Origin: Pseudobacteriovorax antillogorgiicola | Lineage (GTDB): Bacteria; Bdellovibrionota_B; Oligoflexia; Oligoflexales; RGVZ01 | Direction: 5' to 3' | DNA: 22,974 nt | NCBI GenBank assembly: GCA_945897695.1 | Contig: CAMDGW010000012.1 | Coordinates: forward strand, 1 to 22,974 | Shown here: positions 1-7,799 of the stretch, one piece after another | Layout: each line of letters opens with the position of its first letter | How positions within the stretch are numbered: the first letter of the stretch is position 1 | Translations under genes and position numbers: made by a program | Notes under the pieces: generated by a model | Database searches by the model: none | What the model was told of the DNA's origin: nothing | The model's input: the letters and a program-made list of their open reading frames with translations, nothing else

Positions 1-1084
1 GAACTTTGAATTCATTCGGCGCGATCGTATCTTTTATGACACGCTGAATCATCGTGGCGTAGGCTTCGGGCTTGATGCTAAATTCGCGTCCCAGTAAAGC
101 CTCACCGATAGCCTGGCTAAGTTCGTAGAAGTTTTTTTGAACATTGTCCAAAATGAGTTCTTTTAATCCAGAAAACTCATTAAGTATTTCTGTTACTTTG
201 CTAAAGACCTGGGCTGCAGTCTTTTGACCGGCAAGAAGACCTTTCTCTTCCCCTTCTCTGAAACCGGCCTGGTAGCCTTCGGACCTAGCCAGACTTTTCA
301 ACTCCTCCAGTGCCTGCTCATTTTGCTTTGCAATCTGCTGTTTGGATTTCCAAGACTCAATAGCCCGGTCTTCCACGGCCCGCGAATCATTAGAATCTTC
401 CGTCGGAAGTGGCTCGAATGAATCAGACTCACCTCGGGTCTGATTGTTTTGCTCAGCGGCTTGCTTGTGCGAAAAAGCTTTATTTATGGCCGAGGACATA
501 TCCCCTTCATTTAGGGATTTTACTTTCCCATCAGTTTCTGGTGCCCTGATAGCCTCTGGTGAACTCGCTTGAGCATTAATGAACGGATCGTTTGGAGAAA
601 AATCTTGTTCCTGCTCTTCTGGTGAGGCCAAATCCAAATCCGAGCCGGAATCTGAATCAGAACCCCCATTTTTGGACTTATACCCATCACCCCATCTCTT
701 ACCTGATTGGGCTCGTGAGCGAGCCTCTTCGAGGACGTCCACTTCCTCGTCATCTTCGATGCCCATGGCCCGACGCTTACTATTTAAGCGTTCGTTGTGC
801 CAGTCTTGAGTGAAATCAGCTGGGAAAATGACACCCAAACGTGGGTGGTGGCTATCTTGTACAGTTTCATCCATGCCGTCATGAGATTTTACCACCTCAT
901 TCAGCTGACCGGGGTCATGATACCTTGAGTGAATAATTGTCCGGTCAGGGTTATCAAAGCTGACAAGGTTCGCGCTAGAAATTTGTTCAAAACTAAAGTC
1001 AACGAGGCTTACTGAAGAGAGAATTTTGTTATTCTTCTTGAGAATACGTCCCTGTTTTTTTTGCCCATCTGTATTAATTGTCAT
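1..1084 (-). CDS. fliH: Flagellar assembly protein FliH (C-terminus cut by window edge)
   Basis: An open frame of about 361 codons runs without a stop from an ATG at 1084 off the left edge of the window. The last ~100 visible residues look like FliH: a Gly/Glu-spaced helix (EGYQAGFREGEEKGLLAG), then a helical stretch with LSQAIGEALLGREFSIKPEAY, the family pattern that leads into the FliI-binding domain. FliH is the cytoplasmic stator-like regulator of the flagellar export ATPase FliI. The start is supported by a GAGGA ribosome-binding site 8 bases upstream and by a gap of only 14 bp after the fliF stop. About 220 residues precede the FliH-like part. They are polar, low in complexity in places (SDSDSGSDLDLASPEEQEQD) and probably disordered, so the protein is longer than the usual 230-300 residues. 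The identity comes from the C-terminal pattern and gene order. fliG, normally between fliF and fliH, is not here. Confidence 0.8.
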   Translation of the reverse strand, partial: MTINTDGQKKQGRILKKNNKILSSVSLVDFSFEQISSANLVSFDNPDRTIIHSRYHDPGQLNEVVKSHDGMDETVQDSHHPRLGVIFPADFTQDWHNERLNSKRRAMGIEDDEEVDVLEEARSRAQSGKRWGDGYKSKNGGSDSDSGSDLDLASPEEQEQDFSPNDPFINAQASSPEAIRAPETDGKVKSLNEGDMSSAINKAFSHKQAAEQNNQTRGESDSFEPLPTEDSNDSRAVEDRAIESWKSKQQIAKQNEQALEELKSLARSEGYQAGFREGEEKGLLAGQKTAAQVFSKVTEILNEFSGLKELILDNVQKNFYELSQAIGEALLGREFSIKPEAYATMIQRVIKDTIAPNEFKV

Positions 1085-1098
1085 GCGAACGATCCTCT

Positions 1099-2718
1099 TT
1101 AGCTAGCATTCTGATGAGGGTTCAGCATCATGCGGATGGCTTCGGTTGTGCGCTTAGGTTCGTGTTTCGCAAGATACATAATTTGCTCGCGTGGTGTCAG
1201 TTTCTCAAATGGTACGTCTTCCTTGACCTGGATGTTATTGCTTGTGCTCATCTCTAGATCCGTGCGGTACTCTTCTGTTAGAGTTTGATCTGCACGACGC
1301 TCAGGATCATATGAAAGCCATCTAAAGTATGGGCGAACGATAAACATAAAGAACATGATAAGCCCAAGGCCAGCCGCCGCCGAGACGGCGATTGTTGAGA
1401 TGTACTCACGAGTTTCCTTTTTTGTATCATTGATCGCCATTGCCTGGACCGGATCCATCTGGAACATCATGTTTGTAACCGTAACTTCGTCTCGACCTTG
1501 TTGAAAGCCAATGGCTTTGCGGACGATGTCTTCGATAAGCTTCATATCCTCAGGGGTGCGCGCTTCAAAGACAGGCTTTGATCCATCTGCCGGAAATTCC
1601 TGTTTACCATCCACCAAAACAGCAGCGCTGATGCGTTTGATGGTTCCCACAGGCATAGTTTTCTTAGCGACCGTCTTTGAGACGTCGTAATTGATCAACT
1701 CGCTTTCTTGCTTATTTTGTGCCTTAGATGAGTTTGCTGCTAGCTGTTCTTGCTCGCCCGGAATATTTGACTTGCTACCAGGAATCCCCGTTGGATTAAG
1801 CCCTGAACCTTCCATGGAAGACCCTTGGGTATTTTTTGAAACCACGGCCACTTTTTCTGGATCTACTTCGCTGATGGTCTGCTCTTCTTGAGTAAAATCG
1901 ACGGTCACATCAACCTTTGCATCTACCCGCTCTTGTCCTGCGACGCGACCAACCAGACTTCTTATTTTTGCTTCGAGATCTTTTTCCACAGACTGTTTAT
2001 AGGTCTGCATTTCTTTCGTCATTTTTGATGCAAAATCATCACTTTCGACTTTTGTCAGCATCTGTCCTTCCTGGTCGATGATTGTGACATTGTTTGGTTT
2101 TAGTCCCTCGACCGAGCGGCAAACGAGATGTTGTATGCCTTTTATCTGGCGATCATTTAGGGTGATGCCTCGTTTGGTTTTGAGGTAAATAGCAGCAGTC
2201 GGATCTTTCTGATCTTGAACAAATAGACTTTGCTTTGGGGTGACGATGTGAACTCTTGCCGAAGAAATTCCGTCAATAGATGTGATCGTACGGGAAAGCT
2301 CACCTTGAATCGCCCTGTGACGATGGATATTTTGCTCAAACTCTGTGCGGGTGAAATCTTGGGTATCAAATTTCTCCCAGCCGACTACGCCGTTTGCTGG
2401 AAGCCCTTCTTGTGCCAGCTGCATTCTTAGCTGTGCGGCACGTCCAGCGGGGACCTTGATGCCCTTAGCATCAATTTCAAAATCTGCTACGTTAAGACGA
2501 CGCAATTCACCTAGGATCGCCTGGGTGTCTTCATTTGAAATGTCAGTAAAAATATATTCGTATTGGGTGCCACTTTTTAGGAAAAATACGCTAGATAATG
2601 CAGCCAATACCAGAGCCAGGGCGCCAGCAAGGGTTATTTTTCTGGTCATGGTTTGAGATGACCAAAAACCCTGAAACTGCACACCTAGCTTTTTGAAAAA
2701 TTCACCGATGTTGTCCAC
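1099..2718 (-). CDS. fliF: Flagellar MS-ring protein FliF
   Basis: Builds the MS ring of the flagellar basal body in the inner membrane. Counting from the GTG chosen here (539 aa) there is a membrane segment at about 28-47, the family's ring-building domains (QYEYIFTDISNEDTQAI, then GWEKFDTQDFTRTEFEQNIHRHRAIQGEL broken across the first 120 residues, then SARVHIVTPKQSLF), a Pro/Ser/Asn-rich loop near 285-330, and a second membrane segment at about 440-461. A ~78-residue cytoplasmic tail ends in a helix (EPKRTTEAIRMMLN) of the kind that binds FliG. The start is a choice. The longest frame begins with TTG at 2733 without a good ribosome-binding site, whereas GTG at 2718 has GGGAG six bases upstream. 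fliE lies 44 bp upstream and fliH 14 bp downstream. No FliG domain is fused to the tail. Confidence 0.95.
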   Translation of the reverse strand: MDNIGEFFKKLGVQFQGFWSSQTMTRKITLAGALALVLAALSSVFFLKSGTQYEYIFTDISNEDTQAILGELRRLNVADFEIDAKGIKVPAGRAAQLRMQLAQEGLPANGVVGWEKFDTQDFTRTEFEQNIHRHRAIQGELSRTITSIDGISSARVHIVTPKQSLFVQDQKDPTAAIYLKTKRGITLNDRQIKGIQHLVCRSVEGLKPNNVTIIDQEGQMLTKVESDDFASKMTKEMQTYKQSVEKDLEAKIRSLVGRVAGQERVDAKVDVTVDFTQEEQTISEVDPEKVAVVSKNTQGSSMEGSGLNPTGIPGSKSNIPGEQEQLAANSSKAQNKQESELINYDVSKTVAKKTMPVGTIKRISAAVLVDGKQEFPADGSKPVFEARTPEDMKLIEDIVRKAIGFQQGRDEVTVTNMMFQMDPVQAMAINDTKKETREYISTIAVSAAAGLGLIMFFMFIVRPYFRWLSYDPERRADQTLTEEYRTDLEMSTSNNIQVKEDVPFEKLTPREQIMYLAKHEPKRTTEAIRMMLNPHQNAS

Positions 2719-2762
2719 TATTTGCTCCCGCAACTATTAGCTATAACCTGGGTTCTGCACTA

Positions 2763-3098
2763 TCAAACAGGCATTCTCATAACTTCCTGGTACGCCTCAA
2801 GGGCGCGGTTTCTTAGTTGAACCATGAGGTTGAAGCTAATTTCAGCTTGTGTAGCCGCAATCATGGTCTCATGTAGATTTTCACTTTTTCCAGATGCGGC
2901 CTGCATAGCCATAGAGTCAGCCGTTTTTTGCATGCTGTTTACTTCATCGAATCCTGATTTAAGGTGGTCCATAAAGGACGTCCCGCGATTTTTATTGTCT
3001 GAGATGGAGACGCCGGGGCTTTTCCGGCTCTCGGACTGTATTTCGCGCATTTGCGCGAGGACTTCCTGAGCTGCGCTTGTCGCTGATGAAATAGCCAT
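2763..3098 (-). CDS. fliE: Flagellar hook-basal body complex protein FliE
   Basis: 111 aa, the usual FliE size. FliE joins the MS ring to the proximal rod in the periplasm and is exported by the flagellar type III system. The C-terminal half has the family signature: a helix with FDEVNSMQKTADSMAMQAA, then LHETMIAATQAEISFNLMVQ and LRNRALEAYQEVMRMPV. I start at the ATG at 3098 because GGAG lies 8-9 bases upstream. An in-frame ATG ten codons earlier (3128) has no such site. The gene lies between flgC and fliF in the standard flgBC-fliEF order, 62 bp after flgC. Confidence 0.93.
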   Translation of the reverse strand: MAISSATSAAQEVLAQMREIQSESRKSPGVSISDNKNRGTSFMDHLKSGFDEVNSMQKTADSMAMQAASGKSENLHETMIAATQAEISFNLMVQLRNRALEAYQEVMRMPV

Positions 3099-3160
3099 TG
3101 TGAAGTCTCCTTTTCCCGCGTGTTCCAAATCAATTCATGAGTTCTCTAAAAAAATGCGGA

Positions 3161-3598
3161 TTATCTTCCGATCTCAAGCGACTTAACGGCCATCTGTTTG
3201 GCCTCGTTGATAGCTGTGGCGTTAGCTTCGTAAGCTCTAGTAGCGGTAATCATATTAACCATTTCAGTCATAACCTGAATGTTTGGCATTTCAACGTATC
3301 CATTGGCATCAGCGTCAGCGTGACTTGGGTCATAGACGCGACGAGGTTCTTTGGTGTCTTGATGGATATCGGCAACTTTAACTTCGCTTAGCTGTGCTCC
3401 GTGAGTACCGTTAAGAAAATCCTCAAATGGTGAACCCGTCGGCGTCGCGCTAAAAACGACGTCTCGACGTTTATAGGGACCACCCTCTTCAGTGCGTGTT
3501 GTGTTGGCATTGGCAAGGTTTGCGCTGAGCGTATTCATGCGAAGACGCTGTGCGCTCAACCCAGAACTACTGATGGACATGGACTTAAAGAAACCCAT
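3161..3598 (-). CDS. flgC: Flagellar basal-body rod protein FlgC
   Basis: 145 aa, typical for FlgC, a proximal rod subunit crossing the periplasm. The N-terminus carries the rod/hook signature (ISSSGLSAQRLRMNTLSANLANANTTRT) followed by GGPYKRRDVVF. The C-terminus has the matching helix MTEMVNMITATRAYEANATA ending in VKSLEIG. The ATG at 3598 is two bases after the flgB stop, so translation is probably coupled. Its place after flgB and before fliE is the standard order. Confidence 0.95.
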   Translation of the reverse strand: MGFFKSMSISSSGLSAQRLRMNTLSANLANANTTRTEEGGPYKRRDVVFSATPTGSPFEDFLNGTHGAQLSEVKVADIHQDTKEPRRVYDPSHADADANGYVEMPNIQVMTEMVNMITATRAYEANATAINEAKQMAVKSLEIGR

Positions 3599-3600
3599 AA

Positions 3601-4026
3601 TCAGCGACCTCCATTGATGGCATATTTAAGCGTCCCAATCTTACGGTTCAGCGTCTCGACGGCTGTCTTAAATAAGATCTGGTTCTGCGCTAGTTGTGCC
3701 ATCTCGGTATCCATATCCACGGTATTGCCGTCCTCGTCGACAGATTCAGATGGCCTAACATAAACATCCGGGGTTACAGTTCCGTCTGCCTTGGTGAAGT
3801 TGTTGCGCATGTGGCGAGGGTCAGACACCTTTACAGCAATCGGCTCGTTCATCTTTCCGAGATCTTGCAGCTGCTTTTCAAAGTCGTACCCAAAGGCACG
3901 GTAGCCTGGGGTTTCGGCATTGGCGATATTTGATGAAATCACCTCTGCCCGACGATTTCTCTGATTCAGAGACTCGATCTGAAGCTTGTCGCTAAAATTG
4001 AATAGACCGCCGATAATGCTACTCAT
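3601..4026 (-). CDS. flgB: Flagellar basal-body rod protein FlgB
   Basis: 141 aa, a normal FlgB length. FlgB is a proximal rod subunit. Near the N-terminus is the rod motif RRAEVISSNIANAETPGYRA and then YDFEKQL. The C-terminal helix DTEMAQLAQNQILFKTAVET and LNRKIGTLKYAINGGR is characteristic of FlgB. Its ATG overlaps the stop of the upstream activator gene by one base (TAATG), which indicates translational coupling and places the activator in the same transcript. Confidence 0.95.
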   Translation of the reverse strand: MSSIIGGLFNFSDKLQIESLNQRNRRAEVISSNIANAETPGYRAFGYDFEKQLQDLGKMNEPIAVKVSDPRHMRNNFTKADGTVTPDVYVRPSESVDEDGNTVDMDTEMAQLAQNQILFKTAVETLNRKIGTLKYAINGGR

Positions 4027-5111
4027 TATTTACTCCCACTAGCCGCCGTTACATGGAGGCCCAGAGCTGTAAACTCATTGATCTTATTTCTAAGGGTGCG
4101 AAGAGAAATATCAAGGGTACGCGCTGCGTGCGTACGGTTACCATCGTGAAACTTTAAGGTCTCTAAAATAAACTGAGTTTCGACTTCTGCCAGGGTTTTG
4201 CCGATCGGCAGCGCTGCAATCCAGTTGTCAGAGCTGATTTCCTGGCCAAGCTCAACGGGTATATCACGGGCAGTGATGATTTGGGAGTTAGCTAAGAGGG
4301 CCGTTCTCTGGATGACATTATTTAGCTCGCGAACGTTGCCCGGCCAGCGGTAAGTCATGAGCTTGTTGATCGCGTCTGGGGCAAAGCTTAGAAGAGCTTT
4401 GTTGAATTGATCACTGTACAAAGCTAGAAAGTGATTGGCCAATAGCTCGATGTCTCTTGGGCGGTCACGTAGCGATGGGACTTCAATATTTATGACGTGG
4501 AGTCGATAGTAGAGATCTTGACGGAACTGGCCGTTTTCAACTGATGTGGCCAGATTTCGGTTGGTTGTGGCAATGATGCGCACATCCACAGGAATTGGTC
4601 CGGAGCCGCCAAGACGCTCAATTTCTTTCTCCTGAAGCACTCTAAGAAGTTTTGCTTGAAGTGATGGTTCCATCTCGGTGACTTCGTCTAGGAGAAGTGT
4701 GCCGCCTTGGGCTTGCTCAAATTTCCCGGCATGACGTTGGTGGGCGCCAGTAAAGGCTCCTTTTTCGTAGCCAAATAGTTCTGCTTCTAGAAGTGATGGT
4801 GGCAGTGCGGCGCAATTGATGGCCACAAACGTCTTGTCTCGGCGGTTTGAAACGTTATGGATTGCTTTTGCGATGATTTCTTTGCCAGCTCCACTTTCAC
4901 CAGTGACAAGAACAGGTACATTGGCGTTAGCGATTTGCTCAATCACGTCCTGGATACGAAGCATCTTTTCGTCAGCGGCGAGGAAATATTTTGCTGTCGC
5001 AGGGCGACTTACGATCTGAGCTGCAGCCTGCTGAGCGTAGGACACGTAGTCTTCACGAATTTGCTGGTTCGGTACTGCGTGGGCCGCGTTCGAATTTCGA
5101 TTCATGGTCAT
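4026..5111 (-). CDS. Sigma-54-dependent transcriptional activator without receiver domain (flagellar regulator)
   Basis: 361 aa. An AAA+ domain of the bacterial enhancer-binding type fills about 45-285: Walker A GESGAGKE (71-78), the sigma-54 contact loop GAFTGA (118-123), Walker B GGTLLLDE (136-143), FRQDLYYRL (197-204) and WPGNVREL (256-263). A Fis-type helix-turn-helix ends the protein (NRTHAARTLDISLRTLRNKI, 325-344). The 45-residue N-terminus is too short for a receiver or GAF domain, so no phosphorylation site is visible. Such proteins remodel sigma-54 polymerase at -24/-12 promoters. The gene is 35 bp downstream of the TPR gene, overlaps flgB, and sits in an operon that itself has a sigma-54 promoter, so autoactivation is likely (inference). 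The family resembles FlbD/FlrC-type flagellar regulators; which one cannot be decided. GGAGG lies 10 bases before the ATG. Confidence 0.9.
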   Translation of the reverse strand: MTMNRNSNAAHAVPNQQIREDYVSYAQQAAAQIVSRPATAKYFLAADEKMLRIQDVIEQIANANVPVLVTGESGAGKEIIAKAIHNVSNRRDKTFVAINCAALPPSLLEAELFGYEKGAFTGAHQRHAGKFEQAQGGTLLLDEVTEMEPSLQAKLLRVLQEKEIERLGGSGPIPVDVRIIATTNRNLATSVENGQFRQDLYYRLHVINIEVPSLRDRPRDIELLANHFLALYSDQFNKALLSFAPDAINKLMTYRWPGNVRELNNVIQRTALLANSQIITARDIPVELGQEISSDNWIAALPIGKTLAEVETQFILETLKFHDGNRTHAARTLDISLRTLRNKINEFTALGLHVTAASGSK

Positions 5112-5146
5112 GATTTGATTTCCTCCATCGAGTGTGTGAGCTTTGG

Positions 5147-7495
5147 TTATTTCGTGTCGATCTGGTTGAGCCGTTCGGTCGCAAGTTTTGAGTAAAATAA
5201 ATTCGATGAATCACTTTTTGCTTTCTCCAGGGCACTGATCGCTTCCTGCTTTTTCCCTGCCCGGAAAAGTAACAAACCACCTTTATAAAGCGACTCAGCC
5301 CGTTTTTCGGTCTGTAGAGTCGAGTCACCGACAAGCGCATACAATTCGCCTGCCTCTAAAAACTCATCAGCTTTGCGATGTTCTTCTGCCAGCTTTGTCA
5401 GTTCGGCCTCCCACAACTTGGCAGCCTCTTTGTCTTGTTCAAACTGACTTGGTTTCAAAAACCTCATAAGCTCCATGGCCTGTCGTCTTTCAGCAGTCAT
5501 TCCTAACTCTGCAAATTTCCGGCCAAGGTCGTCAAGAAGGCGCACGGTGGACGCCGATGGGCTAAAATTTCCTACCCAATCTGTTCCTGATGTTCCATTG
5601 GTAGCGTTCATTTTTGGGGCGTTCTTGCTGAGGGCGGATTTGTATTGCTCTAACAAAATTCTAGGCGGTGTTTTCAGTTTGGCATCTGAAGCGACAATGT
5701 CTTGAATGGGCGCGTTTAATGCAGTCATGATGAGGGATTTTTCGTCGCTTTTAAGCTTTGACCATGTTTCATCCATAACTTTGTCGGCACGCACTCGGTC
5801 TGCGCTTAAGGATCTGATGGTGGCTTGATTGCCTGCTAGTGACTTAAGTTCCAATTCTCGTTTGCTTGCGAGAGCGCCGAGCCAGAAGCTTGATTTAAAT
5901 AGGTCGACAACTCCGTTGGTCAGCATGGACTTCTTGTAGAAGTCTATGCCTTTGTCTTGCTGCCCAAGGGTTCGGTAGCTTTCAGCAATTTTCCAGGAGA
6001 CGGTAGGGTCCTTGGCAATTGATTTCATTTCTGCAGGTAACTGAGTGTAAAGGGTTACGACTTCAACAAATTGACCGCCATTAAACAAGTCAGAAAATTG
6101 CTGTGTGATACGCTTTTTAGCAGCTAGGGACAGGGTCTCTCTTTGGTTATCGGCCTCAGGCCCTTTGTATCGTTTAAAGAATGCTGATAGCCAAGTTGCG
6201 TAGTCGTTTTGCCACGTGGTTTCTGGGTTTGTGATCTTTTCAGCGATCAGGGCTGATGAGATATAGGCCGTTCTTGGGTTTTCAACTTTCGGAAGGAGCT
6301 TCGTCAGAAGCACTTGAGTTTCTTCTGGGCAGGCTGGCAGTGATTTCCGCGATTTCTGATCGATGGCACTATCGTTCCACCAGGTGGTACGAATTGCGAT
6401 CAGAGCAAGGAGCTCACTGTTGTCTCTCGTCGGAATAGCACCGACTTTTTCTGTTAGTGTAGGTAGGTGCGCAAATTCTCCAGCCTGCACAGCCTTAATT
6501 GCCTGAGTGTCTAGCTTTCTCAGGCGTGCGAAGCGGGCCATCATATGGTCTGGATGTTTTTCGATGAGTGTCTGATAGTATCCGTCGGCCAGTGTGAGGT
6601 TGCCTTGACCAAGGTGGGTTTCTGCAAACTTCCAAAGATGAAGGGCGTCTTTTTCAAAGACTTCTGGCTCTTTTTGCAAAACCTGTTGATACGCCACTAA
6701 AGCGCGACCTTCGTGTCCAAAGTCAAATAGTTTTGAGGCATAGTCGGCCATTGCTGAGGAGGTCGACATGGCTTTGGCCTGCAGGTTTGAAATTTCAGAC
6801 GAGGGAGCCTCTCGCCCTTCGTAGGGGGCTAGCTGCATGCGGTAAATATAGGGTGGATATGTGCTCCAAGCCTTTCCCACTCCAGGATCAATTTTGGAGA
6901 TGGCTGACTTCAGTTCATTGGGAGACTGAATTTCAGAAATAGTTGCCTGCATTAGCTTACGCTTGGGGCTATTCAAAGACTCCCCTGCTGACAGCTCTTT
7001 TGATGGGACGGCTTTTGCTGCCCGACTAGGTCTTGTCTCTACCGGGGACTCGACGCTCTCAAATTGCTGTTTCTGAGCCGAAGTGGGAAGCCCACTTTCA
7101 GGGTCTTTTTGCTCAGAGTAGGATTTGTCAAATAGATCGATGGCAATTCTGAATGGATCTTTAAATGTACTGACAACGGCTCGCACATCCTTATTGCGCA
7201 AGACGAGCCTGACTTCGCTGCCTTCAGGGCCAAGATCCTTGACGAGAACGCGCCGAACGAGTCGTTCATCATAGTTGTTAATTGCTTCAAGTTCGTTAGG
7301 GGTGCTTTTGGGGAAATGCAAAACGATAGCGTTTTCAGCCTTGATCCATTCATAGTTAAACGGTCGTTCTCCGGCAAATGGAATAATCATTTGCGCAAAA
7401 CTTGGAGGCGTACTTTCAGTTTTGGCGGTAATCCGTCCTGCTAGCGCAACGCTGCAAAGAATGAATCCTACCGCTACCTGGGTGCTCCATTGCAT
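5147..7495 (-). CDS. Exported AMIN-like/TPR repeat protein heading the flagellar operon
   Basis: 782 aa. The N-terminus has a signal-peptide-like hydrophobic stretch (about residues 5-20, ending near TAK), so the protein is probably periplasmic. Residues ~30-125 look like a small beta-rich AMIN-type domain (AIVLHFPKSTPNEL, VRLVLRNKDVRAVVSTF, FRIAIDLFD), which in other proteins binds peptidoglycan or secretin-like partners. A Ser/Lys-rich linker follows, then mostly helical sequence with TPR-like units (for example ALVAYQQVLQKEPEVFEKDA, LTLADGYYQTLIEKHPDHM, and near the end SLYKGGLLLFRAGKKQEAIS). It is the first gene after the sigma-54 promoter and is co-directional with the activator and rod genes. 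I infer a scaffold or assembly role at the cell wall for the flagellum. No enzyme motif is visible. The ATG at 7495 has AAGGA about 8 bases upstream. Confidence 0.75.
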   Translation of the reverse strand: MQWSTQVAVGFILCSVALAGRITAKTESTPPSFAQMIIPFAGERPFNYEWIKAENAIVLHFPKSTPNELEAINNYDERLVRRVLVKDLGPEGSEVRLVLRNKDVRAVVSTFKDPFRIAIDLFDKSYSEQKDPESGLPTSAQKQQFESVESPVETRPSRAAKAVPSKELSAGESLNSPKRKLMQATISEIQSPNELKSAISKIDPGVGKAWSTYPPYIYRMQLAPYEGREAPSSEISNLQAKAMSTSSAMADYASKLFDFGHEGRALVAYQQVLQKEPEVFEKDALHLWKFAETHLGQGNLTLADGYYQTLIEKHPDHMMARFARLRKLDTQAIKAVQAGEFAHLPTLTEKVGAIPTRDNSELLALIAIRTTWWNDSAIDQKSRKSLPACPEETQVLLTKLLPKVENPRTAYISSALIAEKITNPETTWQNDYATWLSAFFKRYKGPEADNQRETLSLAAKKRITQQFSDLFNGGQFVEVVTLYTQLPAEMKSIAKDPTVSWKIAESYRTLGQQDKGIDFYKKSMLTNGVVDLFKSSFWLGALASKRELELKSLAGNQATIRSLSADRVRADKVMDETWSKLKSDEKSLIMTALNAPIQDIVASDAKLKTPPRILLEQYKSALSKNAPKMNATNGTSGTDWVGNFSPSASTVRLLDDLGRKFAELGMTAERRQAMELMRFLKPSQFEQDKEAAKLWEAELTKLAEEHRKADEFLEAGELYALVGDSTLQTEKRAESLYKGGLLLFRAGKKQEAISALEKAKSDSSNLFYSKLATERLNQIDTK

Positions 7496-7557
7496 CTGGA
7501 CCGTCCTTGGTTCGTGTGTCGAATAAATGGCGATGACTTTGATTCATCAGATGAGAA

Positions 7558-7572
7558 GCAAGTGCCGTGCCA
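7558..7572 (-). promoter_or_regulatory. Sigma-54 (-24/-12) promoter of the flagellar operon
   Basis: Read on the minus strand the sequence is TTGGCACGGCACTTGCTT. It matches the sigma-54 consensus TGGCACG-N4-TTGC at every conserved base, with the right GG-to-GC spacing. It lies about 60 bp upstream of the TPR gene start at 7495, so the transcript would begin near 7547 with a leader of about 50 nt. No competing match was seen in this intergenic region. The second gene of the operon encodes a sigma-54 activator. Confidence 0.85.
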
Positions 7573-7676
7573 AAGTTTCCGACCGGCAATTTCTTTACGT
7601 TTTTTGGGATTCTTTTTGCCGATTGGGGTGGCGGAACTTTGGCGTCGGGTCGCAATGACCTGTCAAGCTCATGACT

Positions 7677-7686
7677 TTGGCGCCAA
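7677..7686. promoter_or_regulatory. Perfect palindrome TTGGCGCCAA, candidate activator site
   Basis: A 10-bp perfect palindrome about 105 bp upstream of the sigma-54 -24 element. That is a usual distance for an enhancer-binding-protein site. Only a single copy is seen, and the function is inferred from position. Confidence 0.3.
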
Positions 7687-7750
7687 TATTTCGACTGTAG
7701 TTTCGTTGGCTTAGGTTTTTTTTGGGGGAATGAAAAAAACGGCGCAAAAC

Positions 7751-7778
7751 TAAAGTTTTTTCGCAATCTTGCCGACAC
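7751..7778 (+). promoter_or_regulatory. Sigma-28 (FliA)-like promoter of the PilZ gene
   Basis: TAAAGTTT at 7751-7758 is identical to the enteric FliA -35 element. GCCGACAC at 7771-7778 matches six of eight bases of the -10 element GCCGATAA. The spacer is 12 bp, one base longer than the usual 11. The start of transcription would be near 7785, just ahead of the ribosome-binding site of the PilZ gene (7790-7794). The consensus is taken from enteric bacteria; use of the site here is inference. Confidence 0.5.
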
Positions 7779-7799
7779 CACCTCAAGGTGGAGGCAGGA

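Larger units (their letters stand above)
7496..7799. promoter_or_regulatory. Divergent flagellar/PilZ control region
   Basis: This 304-bp region without a gene separates the minus-strand flagellar operon from the plus-strand PilZ gene. It holds a sigma-54 promoter (7558-7572, minus), a sigma-28-like promoter (7751-7778, plus), a perfect 10-bp palindrome TTGGCGCCAA (7677-7686), and a 6-bp inverted pair CGGCAA/TTGCCG at 7584-7589 and 7616-7621. A 6-bp dyad CCACCT-CA-AGGTGG (7778-7791) overlaps the PilZ ribosome-binding site. The palindromes lie upstream of the sigma-54 promoter, where activator sites usually lie. Whether they are used is unknown. Confidence 0.6.

Noticed and set aside
2719..2733. 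TTG start for fliF at 2733
   Set aside because: No ribosome-binding site upstream, whereas GTG at 2718 has GGGAG six bases before it. Retained only as an alternative.
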